NCBI GenBank assembly: GCA_965279165.1
Contig: OZ257140.1
Coordinates: 1,550,001-1,614,000, forward strand
DNA from: JBAYIE01 sp965279165
Lineage (GTDB): Bacteria; Bacteroidota; Bacteroidia; UKL13-3
Reading direction: 5' to 3'
Length of the DNA: 64,000 nucleotides
Shown here: positions 26,378-34,439 of the stretch, one piece after another
Layout: every line of letters begins with the position of its first letter
Position numbering within the stretch: position 1 is the stretch's first letter
Made by a program: the position numbers and the translations under genes
The notes under the pieces: model-generated
Told to the model about the DNA's origin: nothing
The model's input: the letters and a program-made list of their open reading frames with translations, nothing else
The model's database searches: none

Positions 26378-28183
26378 GTGAACCGGTTAATCATTATAAT
26401 TTTTGCCCTGCTCTTACACTTGCAGGCATTTTCGCAACAAACGGAAGAGCAGTTGGCTACGCAATACTTTAGCAATGCCGAATATGATAAAGCTGCCGAT
26501 TTGTATGAAAATTTACTTTCCAAAAACGCCACCTCCGTTTATTTCTATGAAAATCTTTTACAAAGCTACCTTTATCTTAAAAAATATGAGCAGGCTGAAA
26601 AATTGGTAAAAAAACAACAGAAACGCTTTCCTGAAAACAATTTTTTTAAAGTAGATCCAGGCTATGTGTACCGCAAATCCGGAAACAACTTAAAGGCTGA
26701 AAATTTCTTCAGCGATTTATTGAAATCATTTAAAGGTACTGAAAAACAAACCACCGATTATGCCAATGCCTTGCAAAAAAGAGGGGAGGATGATTTGGCA
26801 ATTGAAGTGTATAAAAAAGCCAGGGTATTAAACCGAAACCAGACAATTTACGCAATCGAACTGGCACAATTATATGCAAAGAAACGAAATACCCGAATGG
26901 TAATTGACGAGTATCTCATTGCATTGGAAGCCAATCCCGAATACCTTGAAGAAATTGAAGATTATTTTCAGTTATACCTTGACGACAAAGCAGATTATGA
27001 ACTTTTAAAATCTGCAGTCCTAAAAAAGGAAAAAGAAAATGCCTCCAATGATTTATATGGAAACTTATTAATATGGATTTTTGTACAAAAGAAAGATTTT
27101 GATAATGCCTTTATCCAGGCTAAGGCTCTCGACAAACGCAATAAAGAAAACGGTGCGAGGGTATATGAATTAGCCAAACTTGCAATGAGCAACAAAGAAT
27201 ACGATGCAACCATAAACATTTACCATTATATCATGCAAATGGGAAAGGATAAGCCTTATTACCTTGCTGCTCAAATCGGTATTCTTGAAGCCAAACACGA
27301 TAAGATAACTTTAGCCAGAAATTACTCGCAAACTGATTTACTGACACTAGAGACCGAATACAATGTCTTTTTAAACCAGGAAGGACGCAACGATTTTACA
27401 GCATCGGCTATGCTCGCACTGGCAAATTTGGAAGCTTATTATTTGCATGATTTCGATAAAGGAATTGGTCTGTATAAAGAGCTCATAGAAATGCCGCGAT
27501 TAAATGCAAGGTTTAAAGCTAATTGCAAACTCGAATTAGGGGATATTTATGTTTTGAAGAATGAAGTGTGGGAGGCAGTATTACTATACGGACAAGTGGA
27601 TAAGGATTTTCTGGAAGAACCAATTGGACAAGAAGCCAAATTCCGCAACGCCCGATTGTCTTATTATATAGGAGAATTTGAATGGGCAAAAGCACAACTG
27701 GATGTACTCAAAACAGCCACCTCACAACTAATAGCCAATGATGCACTCGAATTATCGCTTTTGATTCAGGATAATACGCTGGATAGTATCGAAGAACCTT
27801 TATTGTTGTTTGCCAAAGCCGATTTGTTTTATTATCAAAACAAAACTACCGAATCAATGGCATTGTTGGATAGCTTACAAACTGTTTATCCTCGTCACTC
27901 ACTCGCAGATGATATATTATTTAAACGCGCACAGATTTACAACAAAGACAGAGAGTATCAAAAATGTATCGCCATTCTGGAGCAAATTGGCAAGGAACAT
28001 GGCACCGAAATATTGGGTGATAATGCATTGTTTATGATGGCCGATATTGTAGAGAACAATTTGCTCGACAAACAAAAAGCGATGCAGTTATATGAAAAAT
28101 TTATGGAGCAATATCCGGGTAGTTTTTACATGACCGAAGTTAGAAGACGTTTTAGAAATTTAAGGGGAGATGTATTGAATTAA
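26378..28183 (+). CDS. Exported TPR-repeat protein
   Basis: I start this protein of about 601 residues at the GTG at 26378, because the frame then begins directly with a signal peptide (NRLIIIIFALLLHLQAFSQ); a TTG at 26318 would add 20 residues without purpose. The rest is tetratricopeptide repeats, for example ATQYFSNAEYDKAADLYENL and DDILFKRAQIYNKDREYQKC, ending QLYEKFMEQYPGSFYMTEVR as in outer-membrane assembly TPR lipoproteins. TATTTTCG, one mismatch from the -7 consensus, lies seven bases before the GTG. It is divergent from the flippase cluster. Its partners are unknown. Confidence 0.85.
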   Translation: MNRLIIIIFALLLHLQAFSQQTEEQLATQYFSNAEYDKAADLYENLLSKNATSVYFYENLLQSYLYLKKYEQAEKLVKKQQKRFPENNFFKVDPGYVYRKSGNNLKAENFFSDLLKSFKGTEKQTTDYANALQKRGEDDLAIEVYKKARVLNRNQTIYAIELAQLYAKKRNTRMVIDEYLIALEANPEYLEEIEDYFQLYLDDKADYELLKSAVLKKEKENASNDLYGNLLIWIFVQKKDFDNAFIQAKALDKRNKENGARVYELAKLAMSNKEYDATINIYHYIMQMGKDKPYYLAAQIGILEAKHDKITLARNYSQTDLLTLETEYNVFLNQEGRNDFTASAMLALANLEAYYLHDFDKGIGLYKELIEMPRLNARFKANCKLELGDIYVLKNEVWEAVLLYGQVDKDFLEEPIGQEAKFRNARLSYYIGEFEWAKAQLDVLKTATSQLIANDALELSLLIQDNTLDSIEEPLLLFAKADLFYYQNKTTESMALLDSLQTVYPRHSLADDILFKRAQIYNKDREYQKCIAILEQIGKEHGTEILGDNALFMMADIVENNLLDKQKAMQLYEKFMEQYPGSFYMTEVRRRFRNLRGDVLN

Positions 28184-28190
28184 TGATGAT

Positions 28191-28358
28191 TGGATGTTGA
28201 TGAGCGTTAAGCGAATCAATCCCGCAAGATAAAAACAAGGAGGAACGACGTAGTTTTTACATGCGGGGATTGGATGTTGATGAGCGTTAAGCGAATCAAT
28301 CCCGCAAGATAAAAACAAGGAGGCACGACGTAGTTTTTACATGCGGGGATTGGATGTC
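28191..28358. repeat. 80-bp tandem duplication with nested inverted repeats
   Basis: Two near-identical 80-bp units (28191-28270 and 28271-28350, one substitution noticed) and the first bases of a third follow the TPR stop codon. Each unit contains AATCCCGCA facing TGCGGGGATT and an inner pairing between ATAAAAAC and GTAGTTTTTAC, so each can fold into a long two-part hairpin. With the octamers at 28394 this fills most of the gap before the DUF4286 gene. Confidence 0.88.
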
Positions 28359-28393
28359 GGATGTGTGAATGATTGGATGTGTCGCGGAAATAT

Positions 28394-28425
28394 TTACTCC
28401 ATTACTCATTTACTCATTTGACTTC
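28394..28425. repeat. Degenerate 8-bp tandem array (TTACTCAT family)
   Basis: Octamers TTACTCCA, TTACTCAT, TTACTCAT and TTGACTTC are in register. The array at 55127-55170 is a rotation of the same octamer. Confidence 0.7.
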
Positions 28426-28464
28426 TCGTTTGTATGAGATATTTTTCGGCATTAACTTGCATCG

Positions 28465-28770
28465 ATGATAATTTACAATGTAACCATTAATGTAGAAGAT
28501 GAAATCCAACACGATTGGTTGGATTGGATGAAGGAAACACATATTCCGGAAGTGATGCAAACAGGGATGTTTGCAGATTTTAGTTTTTCGAAGTTATTGT
28601 CGCGGCAGGAAGACGAAACAGGAACAACCTATGTGATACAATATTTGGCACCAACAATGGATCACTACGAAAAATACATTACTGAATTTGCGCCTTCATT
28701 ACAACAGAAAGTTATTCAAAAATACGGCAATAAATTTATTGCATTCCGAACCTTAATGGAAAGGGTTTAA
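28465..28770 (+). CDS. DUF4286 family protein
   Basis: This small soluble protein of 101 residues matches the DUF4286 pattern: it opens MIIYNVTINVEDEI and continues HDWLDWMKETHIPEVMQTGMF, as in dimeric alpha/beta-barrel folds. The family is common in Bacteroidota and has no established function. It stands alone, convergent with the cytochrome peroxidase gene eight bases downstream. TAACTTGC, a poor -7 match, precedes the ATG. Confidence 0.88.
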   Translation: MIIYNVTINVEDEIQHDWLDWMKETHIPEVMQTGMFADFSFSKLLSRQEDETGTTYVIQYLAPTMDHYEKYITEFAPSLQQKVIQKYGNKFIAFRTLMERV

Positions 28771-28778
28771 CAAATCAG

Positions 28779-29852
28779 CTACTGTACAAATGCAGTGTCT
28801 GTAAGTGTTTTCAAAAAATCCAACAATTCTCCTTTTTCCTTGGGTGTTAAATCCATGGTACGGTTTGTCATTCGTTTGGTCATAATCGGATCAAGCGTTT
28901 CGGATACTTTCACACCGGAAGTATAAAATTCAATTACTTCTTCTAATGTTTTAAGTCGGCCATCGTGCATGTATGGAGCGGTATAAATTAAATTACGTAA
29001 GGTTGGCGTTCTGAATTTTCCCATGTCGCTGTTTTTACCGGTTACTAAATACCTGCCTTGATCAAATCCGGTAAACACATCGGTTAAACCATTGTTGTGG
29101 TAATCGTTATCGGTAAACAAAGGATTGATATGACAATGGAAACAATCCCCTCTTTCGGTAAAAAATATCATCATGCCATTTAGTTCCGAATTGGTTAAAG
29201 GTTTTTTATATATTCGGTAAGCATCGTAACGGGTGTTTGCGCTAATTCTGCTTCTTAAATACTGGCTAATTGCAAACGAAATTTTCATTTTTAAATCGTG
29301 AAAACTGAGTGTACCAATATCTTTTATACCAAACGCAGTTCTAAACATCATTGGATAATATGGATGTGCTTTCAGTTTACTGAACAATTCATCTTCTTTG
29401 GTATTGAAAATATCCGGTTCAAAATCTCCCATAGCAAGCGAATCGAGAATTGGAACCGAGCCTTCCCAATTGTATTCTCTAGTAAATGCAAGATTTAAAT
29501 GAGGCAGAACACTGATTACATGTCCGTTTGGTGCATTGTAAATTGGAGAAGAAAACGAATGCTGTTGTTGATGGCAAGTAGTACAACTTTTTCCGTTCGA
29601 CGAAAGTATCGGGTCGTTGTATAATGCTTTTCCCAAGGCAACACCTTCTACCGTCATCGGATTAAATGAGGCAAAATAGGGTGGTGGAAATCCTAAAGGT
29701 TTAACAAAAGTGTATAACGTTGGCGGTACAATAATATCCGGATTTGTATCGCTGTTATCGTTCGTTGATTCCTTTGAACATCCTGCAATGAGGAATATCA
29801 AGAGGAGAAAAATCGTATTGCTTTTAATAAATCGTAAATACATCTTTTCCAT
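28779..29852 (-). CDS. Di-heme cytochrome c peroxidase / MbnH-like lipoprotein
   Basis: This 357-residue exported lipoprotein (lipobox LIAGC, Cys25) has two heme c sites: CTTCH (90-94) and CFHCH near residue 238. The sequence follows the CCP/MauG superfamily (GKALYNDPILSSNGKSCTTC, then TPTLRNLIYTAPYMHDGRL and LTPKEKGELLDFLKTL). The gene overlaps the preceding MbnP-like gene by 29 bp. In methanotrophs, MbnH is a MauG-like di-heme enzyme that oxidises a tryptophan of MbnP to kynurenine to create a copper site. The coupling here suggests the same job; a peroxide-detoxifying role remains possible. Confidence 0.88.
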   Translation of the reverse strand: MEKMYLRFIKSNTIFLLLIFLIAGCSKESTNDNSDTNPDIIVPPTLYTFVKPLGFPPPYFASFNPMTVEGVALGKALYNDPILSSNGKSCTTCHQQQHSFSSPIYNAPNGHVISVLPHLNLAFTREYNWEGSVPILDSLAMGDFEPDIFNTKEDELFSKLKAHPYYPMMFRTAFGIKDIGTLSFHDLKMKISFAISQYLRSRISANTRYDAYRIYKKPLTNSELNGMMIFFTERGDCFHCHINPLFTDNDYHNNGLTDVFTGFDQGRYLVTGKNSDMGKFRTPTLRNLIYTAPYMHDGRLKTLEEVIEFYTSGVKVSETLDPIMTKRMTNRTMDLTPKEKGELLDFLKTLTDTAFVQ

Positions 29853-30561
29853 TGTTCATTATTTTTTGCATGAGAATTACATCGCCCATGGTATAATTTC
29901 CATCGGTATTAAAATTATAGTTGTATGGACCGGTAAACCATTCATTAATATTCATCTTCAATCCAATCGAAGTGGTTTGGTTTTTAGTAATGGCTATGTT
30001 TGCTATTAGTTTGTTGTGGTTAACCAGCGCAGCATTGGTGCCTAAATGCACGGTATAGCCTTTTTCCTGGTTGCTGGCATTGAGATAATGACCTTCTAGT
30101 TTAAGAAAATGGTAACCGCCACCCATTTCATCAGGCCACGCCATATTGATATTATCAACAGTTTCCGGTAATGCATTTGATTTATTGTATGCAGTATCCA
30201 AACCAATAGAGAACGAAATTGCATTGTAATCGCCTACTGGTATTCCCGAAATACGAATTTCTGAATTGTTTTTTGCTGCATCCACATACGTAACACTTTG
30301 AATCGGGTTCGATGAATTGTCGGACTTATATAACCGAAGGTTTGATATATAATAGAAAACCCTGGTAACGCTGTATTTATTGCCGGCGGCATTTTGATAT
30401 TGCAAGGTATCATACACCAAATTCTTGTTATCGATATGATAGCCAAGGGCTATTTTAAGTTCACCTGTATCAATAGGTTTATAAATAGTATCCTCGTCCT
30501 TTTTACAAGAAACTAAAAAGGCAAAAATTAACGACGTGATTAATAATAGTTTGCTTTTCAT
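29824..30561 (-). CDS. MbnP-family lipoprotein (probable periplasmic copper binder)
   Basis: This 245-residue lipoprotein (lipobox VSC, Cys19) carries family features: LKIALGYHIDNKNLVYDT, VTRVFYYISNLRLYKSD, then GDYNAISFSIGLDTAYN and AWPDEMGGGYHFLKLEGHY. Trp142 in this last motif is the candidate for oxidation by the partner enzyme. MbnP proteins bind copper after MbnH converts a Trp to kynurenine. The gene is upstream of and overlaps the di-heme peroxidase. An exact TAnnTTTG box lies four bases before the ATG. The family call is good; copper binding in this organism is inferred. Confidence 0.85.
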   Translation of the reverse strand: MKSKLLLITSLIFAFLVSCKKDEDTIYKPIDTGELKIALGYHIDNKNLVYDTLQYQNAAGNKYSVTRVFYYISNLRLYKSDNSSNPIQSVTYVDAAKNNSEIRISGIPVGDYNAISFSIGLDTAYNKSNALPETVDNINMAWPDEMGGGYHFLKLEGHYLNASNQEKGYTVHLGTNAALVNHNKLIANIAITKNQTTSIGLKMNINEWFTGPYNYNFNTDGNYTMGDVILMQKIMNNGKDVFTIY

Positions 30562-30565
30562 AACC

Positions 30566-30573
30566 CAAAGTTA
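30566..30573 (-). promoter_or_regulatory. Candidate -7 box of the mbnP-mbnH-like operon
   Basis: The minus strand reads TAACTTTG, an exact TAnnTTTG match four bases before the ATG at 30561. No good -33 element is seen. Confidence 0.35.
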
Positions 30574-30889
30574 ACCCTCAAACACCCTGTATTTGGTGAT
30601 AAACGTCACACAATTCGATGATTTTTGTTGGGTGAATGAAGGTTCAAAAAGAATGTGCCGATTGCGGTAAGAATCAGTTTTAACTTATCCATTGAAGAGA
30701 CAATTGTGGTTAAAATGTAATAAGTTTTCGAGATGAATAAACTTACAATGGAACACAGGACCGCGATAACGGAGTTGTTTTTGTCGTCTTCAATTTTTAA
30801 GTATTCTTATTTTAATTAAATTTAATCACGATCAATACGTCCGTGAGAACGAGTTAATACTCGAAATTAATCTGTTTACTAATTTCTAT
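30574..30889. other. Gene-free stretch, nothing clear
   Basis: About 315 bp between the MbnP-like gene and the downstream end of the ORF6N gene. I see no ORF, hairpin family or heptamer array; the sequence is AT-rich and unremarkable. Confidence 0.5.
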
Positions 30890-31426
30890 TTATTTAAATC
30901 CAATTCTCCTGCGTTTTTTCTGAGAATCTTCTACTTTATCCTTTTGTAAAAGATAGTTGAGTGCCTCATAAACGTCTTTAAATTGTCTATTGTATTTATC
31001 TTCGAAAGCAAGAATTTTCTCGGTAAGTTCTTTCTGGGAAAGTGCAAATTTCCTCAACAATATAAATGTTCTCATGATTGCAATGTTTACATTAACTGCC
31101 TTTTCACTTTTCAAAAGGCCAGACAACATGGCAACACCTTGTTCTGTAAAAGCGTATGGCAATACTTGATTTGACCTATGTTTTAATGAACCGGTCACAA
31201 ATTGTGACCGGTTCGAAGCGCTAAATAAAAGACTAGACTTTAACCCTTCTAATTCAAGTATAGTAATTTGAAACATGAAGTCGTTAGGGAATCTGTTTTG
31301 ATTTCTTTTAACGGTTTGGTTAAGCGATTTTGTTGAAACTTCATATAATTCAGCTAGATCAAAGTCCAACATGACTTTAAACCCTCTAATTTCAAAAATT
31401 CTATTTTCTATTGCAACTATATTCAT
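30890..31426 (-). CDS. ORF6N-domain protein
   Basis: This 178-residue protein starts with an ORF6N domain (IENRIFEIRGFKVMLDFDLAELYEVSTKSLNQTVKRN), continues with PYAFTEQGVAMLSGLLKS and ends in a charged helical tail (LSQKELTEKILAFEDKYNRQ). ORF6N and KilA-N proteins are DNA-binding or antirepressor-like and common in phages and mobile islands. No phage or integrase gene is near; the neighbours are the REP hairpins and the REP-type transposase. Its role (regulator, or remnant of a mobile element) is open. Family assignment is firm. Confidence 0.9.
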   Translation of the reverse strand: MNIVAIENRIFEIRGFKVMLDFDLAELYEVSTKSLNQTVKRNQNRFPNDFMFQITILELEGLKSSLLFSASNRSQFVTGSLKHRSNQVLPYAFTEQGVAMLSGLLKSEKAVNVNIAIMRTFILLRKFALSQKELTEKILAFEDKYNRQFKDVYEALNYLLQKDKVEDSQKKRRRIGFK

Positions 31427-31475
31427 AAAATTAATTCTATTTCGGTTGAGTTGACTTCCCCTTTTCTATCTATCC

Positions 31476-31589
31476 ATTCTCGCAGACGTCTCATCCGTGA
31501 TTTTGAATCCTATATTTTAACCGTCTCCGTTCTCGCGGACGTGTCGTCCGTGATTTTGAATTCCGTTCTCGCGGACGTATCGTCCGTGA
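31476..31589. repeat. REP hairpins, family CGGACG-TGT-CGTCCG, left of the transposase
   Basis: Three same-orientation copies: a degenerate one at 31476-31500, a canonical one at 31527-31553, and one with loop TAT at 31563-31589. Each has the lead TTCTCG, the CGGACG/CGTCCG stem and the tail TGATT. They lie between the ORF6N gene and the 3' end of the transposase gene. Confidence 0.9.
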
Positions 31590-31623
31590 TTTGAATCCCA
31601 TATTTTATCCATTTTAAAATAAA

Positions 31624-32151
31624 TTACCGAATTGGCAATACCTTTAGCGGACTATTTTTACTAGCAGAACTTAACCTATAATCTTCAGGATAAATTACAA
31701 TTCCAGCTTTAACCGGATTTCTATGAATGTATTGTTCCTTCTGATTAATAAATTTAATGCTGTGCAATTCTACTGGGTAATTTCCACTTTGCCATACTTT
31801 ATAACCCGCTTTTCTATTGCCAGTTTCCGGTCGGGTAAACATTTCAATCAACCATTCTCTTCTACTTTCTTTTGGATTTTCTAAAATCTCTTTTATTATG
31901 ATTTTAGAAGTATGTTCCTTCATGTCGCGTAATATATTACTCAGGTTATCATCAGTTCCAGCAATCATATGAATATGACTTGGCATTATCACATAAGCAT
32001 ATAAATCTAAACCTTTATTTTTTTGACAATATTTAATGCTAGCAATTAATATGTCGACATAACACTCTCGTGTAAATAAATCTATCCATTCAACAATTGT
32101 TAAAGTGATAAAATAGTTTTTATTGCATTGTATTTTTAGGTATTCTGACAT
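31624..32151 (-). CDS. REP-associated tyrosine transposase (RAYT)
   Basis: This 175-residue Y1 transposase belongs to the REP-associated group: N-terminal YFITLTIVEWIDLFTREC, HUH motif MPSHIHMIAG (His-Ile-His, near 57-59), and the catalytic tyrosine in YIHRNPVKAGIV, typical of RAYTs and distinct from IS200 TnpA. It is intact. CGGACG/CGTCCG hairpins flank it on both sides (three to the left, one inverted and three direct to the right), the arrangement of a REPtron. RAYTs bind and cleave REP hairpins in other bacteria. Family and context are both clear. Confidence 0.93.
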   Translation of the reverse strand: MSEYLKIQCNKNYFITLTIVEWIDLFTRECYVDILIASIKYCQKNKGLDLYAYVIMPSHIHMIAGTDDNLSNILRDMKEHTSKIIIKEILENPKESRREWLIEMFTRPETGNRKAGYKVWQSGNYPVELHSIKFINQKEQYIHRNPVKAGIVIYPEDYRLSSASKNSPLKVLPIR

Positions 32152-32174
32152 TGTATTTTAATTCATTTAAATGC

Positions 32175-32524
32175 CACGGACGACACGTCCGCGGAAACGT
32201 TGGTCCTTGTTAACATAACAACCCCCATTCTCGCGCATTTGCAATGCGTGATTCTCCCGCTCTCCGTTCTCGCGGACGTGTCGTCCGTTACTCCGTTCTC
32301 GCGGACGTGTCGTCCGTGACTTTGAATCCCATATTTTAACCGTCTCGTGCATTTGCATTGCATGATTCTCTTACTCTCACTCTATTTCCCGCTCTAATTA
32401 ACTTCCTCTCCGTTCTCGCGGACGTGTCGTCCGTGACTTTGAATCCCATATTTTAACCGTCTCGTGCATTTGCATTGCATGATTCTCTTACTCTCACTCT
32501 ATTTCCCGCTCTAATTAACTTCCT
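32175..32524. repeat. REP hairpins right of the transposase, with 117-bp tandem duplication
   Basis: The first copy (32175-32199) is inverted relative to the others. Direct CGGACG/CGTCCG copies lie at 32263, 32293 and 32410. A second hairpin class shares the lead and the TGATTCTC tail: CGCATT-TGC-AATGCG near 32233, and the variant GCATTTGCATTGC near 32348 and 32465. A 117-bp unit is duplicated in tandem (32291-32407 and 32408-32524); each copy holds one hairpin of each class. The second copy runs into the last codons of the ComM-like gene. This accounts for the gene-free stretch 32152-32514. Confidence 0.9.
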
Positions 32525-34059
32525 CCCCAACTCTCCCTATCCAAACTCCTATACTGTATCGCCTCTGCCAAATGTTCTAATTGAATTTCATTTGATGATG
32601 CCAAATCTGCTATGGTTCTTGCCACTTTTAAAATTCGATCGTACGCACGCGCAGATAATTGCAAACGATTCATCGCGGTTTTTAATAGTGCTTGTCCAGC
32701 CGGTTGTATCGCGCATATCTGCCTTGCCATTGGTGCGCTCATTTGTGCATTGGCGTAAATATTTTCGTTTCCGGCAAATCGTGTACTTTGCATTTCTCTT
32801 GCTTGCATCACCCGTTTGCGTATGTCTTCACTTTGCTCGGATTTGCGGCTGTCGGATAACTGGTCAAAGTTTACCGGTGTTACTTCTACATGGATATCGA
32901 TGCGGTCGAGTAATGGACCTGAAATTTTACTCAGGTATTTTTGTACCGTACCGGGCGGACAAATACAATCCTTTTCGGGATGGTTATAATACCCACATGG
33001 ACATGGATTCATAGCCGCTACCAACATAAAACTTGCCGGATATTCAATGGAGAATTTTGCACGGGAGATAGTTACTTTTCTTTCCTCCAATGGCTGTCGC
33101 ATTACTTCTAAAACAGTTCGTTTAAATTCAGGCAATTCATCTAAAAATAATACCCCATTATGTGCCAATGATATTTCGCCCGGCTGTGGATTGTTTCCTC
33201 CACCAACCAATGCCACATCGCTAATGGTATGGTGAGGCGATCGAAATGGACGCATAAACAAGAGCGATGTTTCTTTAGAAAGTTTACCCGCCACCGAATG
33301 AATTTTGGTTGTTTCCAGTGCCTCTTGTAAAAGTAAAGGAGGCAAAATGGTTGGTAGTCGTTTTGCCAGCATGGTTTTGCCTGATCCGGGTGGACCAATT
33401 AGTATTGCATTATGTCCGCCGGCAGCAGCTATTTCAAGCGCACGTTTGATGTTTTCTTGTCCGCGAACATCGGCAAAATCGTTTTCGTTGGTATGCTGAC
33501 TCAATTCAAATTCCCTTCGGGTATCTACAATCACCTGTTCGATGGTGGACGTTCCATTGAAAAAACCGATTACTTCCTTTAAAGTTGATGCACCCAACAC
33601 TTTAATATTTCCAACGATAGCCGCTTCTCGTGCGTTTTCTATTGGAAGTATAAATCCTTCATATGCTTCTTTCCTCGCTTGAATGGCTATGGGTAACGCG
33701 CCTTTTATGGGTTTCAATGTTCCATCCAAAGCTAGTTCGCCCATTACAATATATTTCTCCAATAAAGTTCCATTCAATTGTTCAGAAGCGGCAAGTACTC
33801 CCAAAGCAATCGGCAAATCATACGACGATCCTTCCTTTCTGATATCAGCCGGTGCCATATTGATTACCGTTCGTAAGCGCGGCATCTTTAATTCGATATT
33901 GCGTACCGCAGTTTCAATTCGCTCTTTTCCTTCCTTTACTGCATTATCGGGTAAACCAACCAAACTATATCCAACACCTTTGTCGGAAACATTTACTTCG
34001 ATGGTAATGGTAACGGCATTTACGCCATGCACGGCGCTTCCAAAAGTTCGGATAAGCAT
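32515..34059 (-). CDS. ComM/YifB-family AAA+ ATPase (Mg-chelatase-like)
   Basis: This 514-residue protein has an N-terminal Lon-substrate-like domain (LPDNAVKEGKERIETAV), a Mg-chelatase-type AAA+ module with Walker A GPPGSGKTMLAKRL (near 222) and Walker B VLFLDELPEF, and a cysteine set (CPCGYYNHPEKDC) typical of the family. ComM acts as a branch-migration helicase in natural transformation in Vibrio and relatives. The last codons (GGS and stop) are part of a 117-bp tandem duplication that has copied the gene's 3' end outwards. Family assignment is firm; a transformation role is inferred. Confidence 0.95.
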   Translation of the reverse strand: MLIRTFGSAVHGVNAVTITIEVNVSDKGVGYSLVGLPDNAVKEGKERIETAVRNIELKMPRLRTVINMAPADIRKEGSSYDLPIALGVLAASEQLNGTLLEKYIVMGELALDGTLKPIKGALPIAIQARKEAYEGFILPIENAREAAIVGNIKVLGASTLKEVIGFFNGTSTIEQVIVDTRREFELSQHTNENDFADVRGQENIKRALEIAAAGGHNAILIGPPGSGKTMLAKRLPTILPPLLLQEALETTKIHSVAGKLSKETSLLFMRPFRSPHHTISDVALVGGGNNPQPGEISLAHNGVLFLDELPEFKRTVLEVMRQPLEERKVTISRAKFSIEYPASFMLVAAMNPCPCGYYNHPEKDCICPPGTVQKYLSKISGPLLDRIDIHVEVTPVNFDQLSDSRKSEQSEDIRKRVMQAREMQSTRFAGNENIYANAQMSAPMARQICAIQPAGQALLKTAMNRLQLSARAYDRILKVARTIADLASSNEIQLEHLAEAIQYRSLDRESWGGS

Positions 34060-34175
34060 ATAGGCTAGATTTTTTGAAAGGTAGCTATGGATTATTTATC
34101 CAACAAGAGAATTGTTATGCAGAAAATGAATAAGTTATGAGGATTATGAAAACAGGATGTTTAGATGGATGCGAA

Positions 34176-34259
34176 GTGATGAGTGGTTTGTGATCAGCTG
34201 TCAGTGATTAGTGGCAAGTTTCAGGTGTTTTAGTGCTGGGCGTTGGGCATTAGGTAGCT
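34176..34259. repeat. Degenerate heptamer array (GTGATNA / GTGGNNN family)
   Basis: Twelve consecutive 7-bp units in register: GTGATGA, GTGGTTT, GTGATCA, GCTGTCA, GTGATTA, GTGGCAA, GTTTCAG, GTGTTTT, AGTGCTG, GGCGTTG, GGCATTA, GGTAGCT. The units decay to the right. This is the left part of the gene-free stretch 34060-34591. Confidence 0.75.
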
Positions 34260-34332
34260 GAAATCCTTTGCGCACTCTACGAAAAAATTCCGTGTGCTTA
34301 GTGGTAAAAAAATGTAATTAATACCTCAAACA

Positions 34333-34407
34333 ATAATGTCACCCTTTCAGGGTTCTGGTTGCGACCGATACGAATTTTTCTATAATAATGACACCCTTTC
34401 AGGGTTT
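34333..34407. repeat. Pair of hairpins ACCCT-TTC-AGGGT
   Basis: Two copies at 34341-34353 and 34393-34405, both preceded by ATAATGNC and followed by TT. The 13-bp core is a perfect palindrome with a three-base loop. They resemble REP elements; no transposase is adjacent. Confidence 0.8.
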
Positions 34408-34439
34408 TAAATTTGGAGTTTAATTGGTGGCTTAAAAGG

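Noticed and set aside
32163..32363. Overlapping Arg/Glu-rich ORFs in the REP block
   Set aside because: They are translations of the hairpin repeats in two frames of the same strand.
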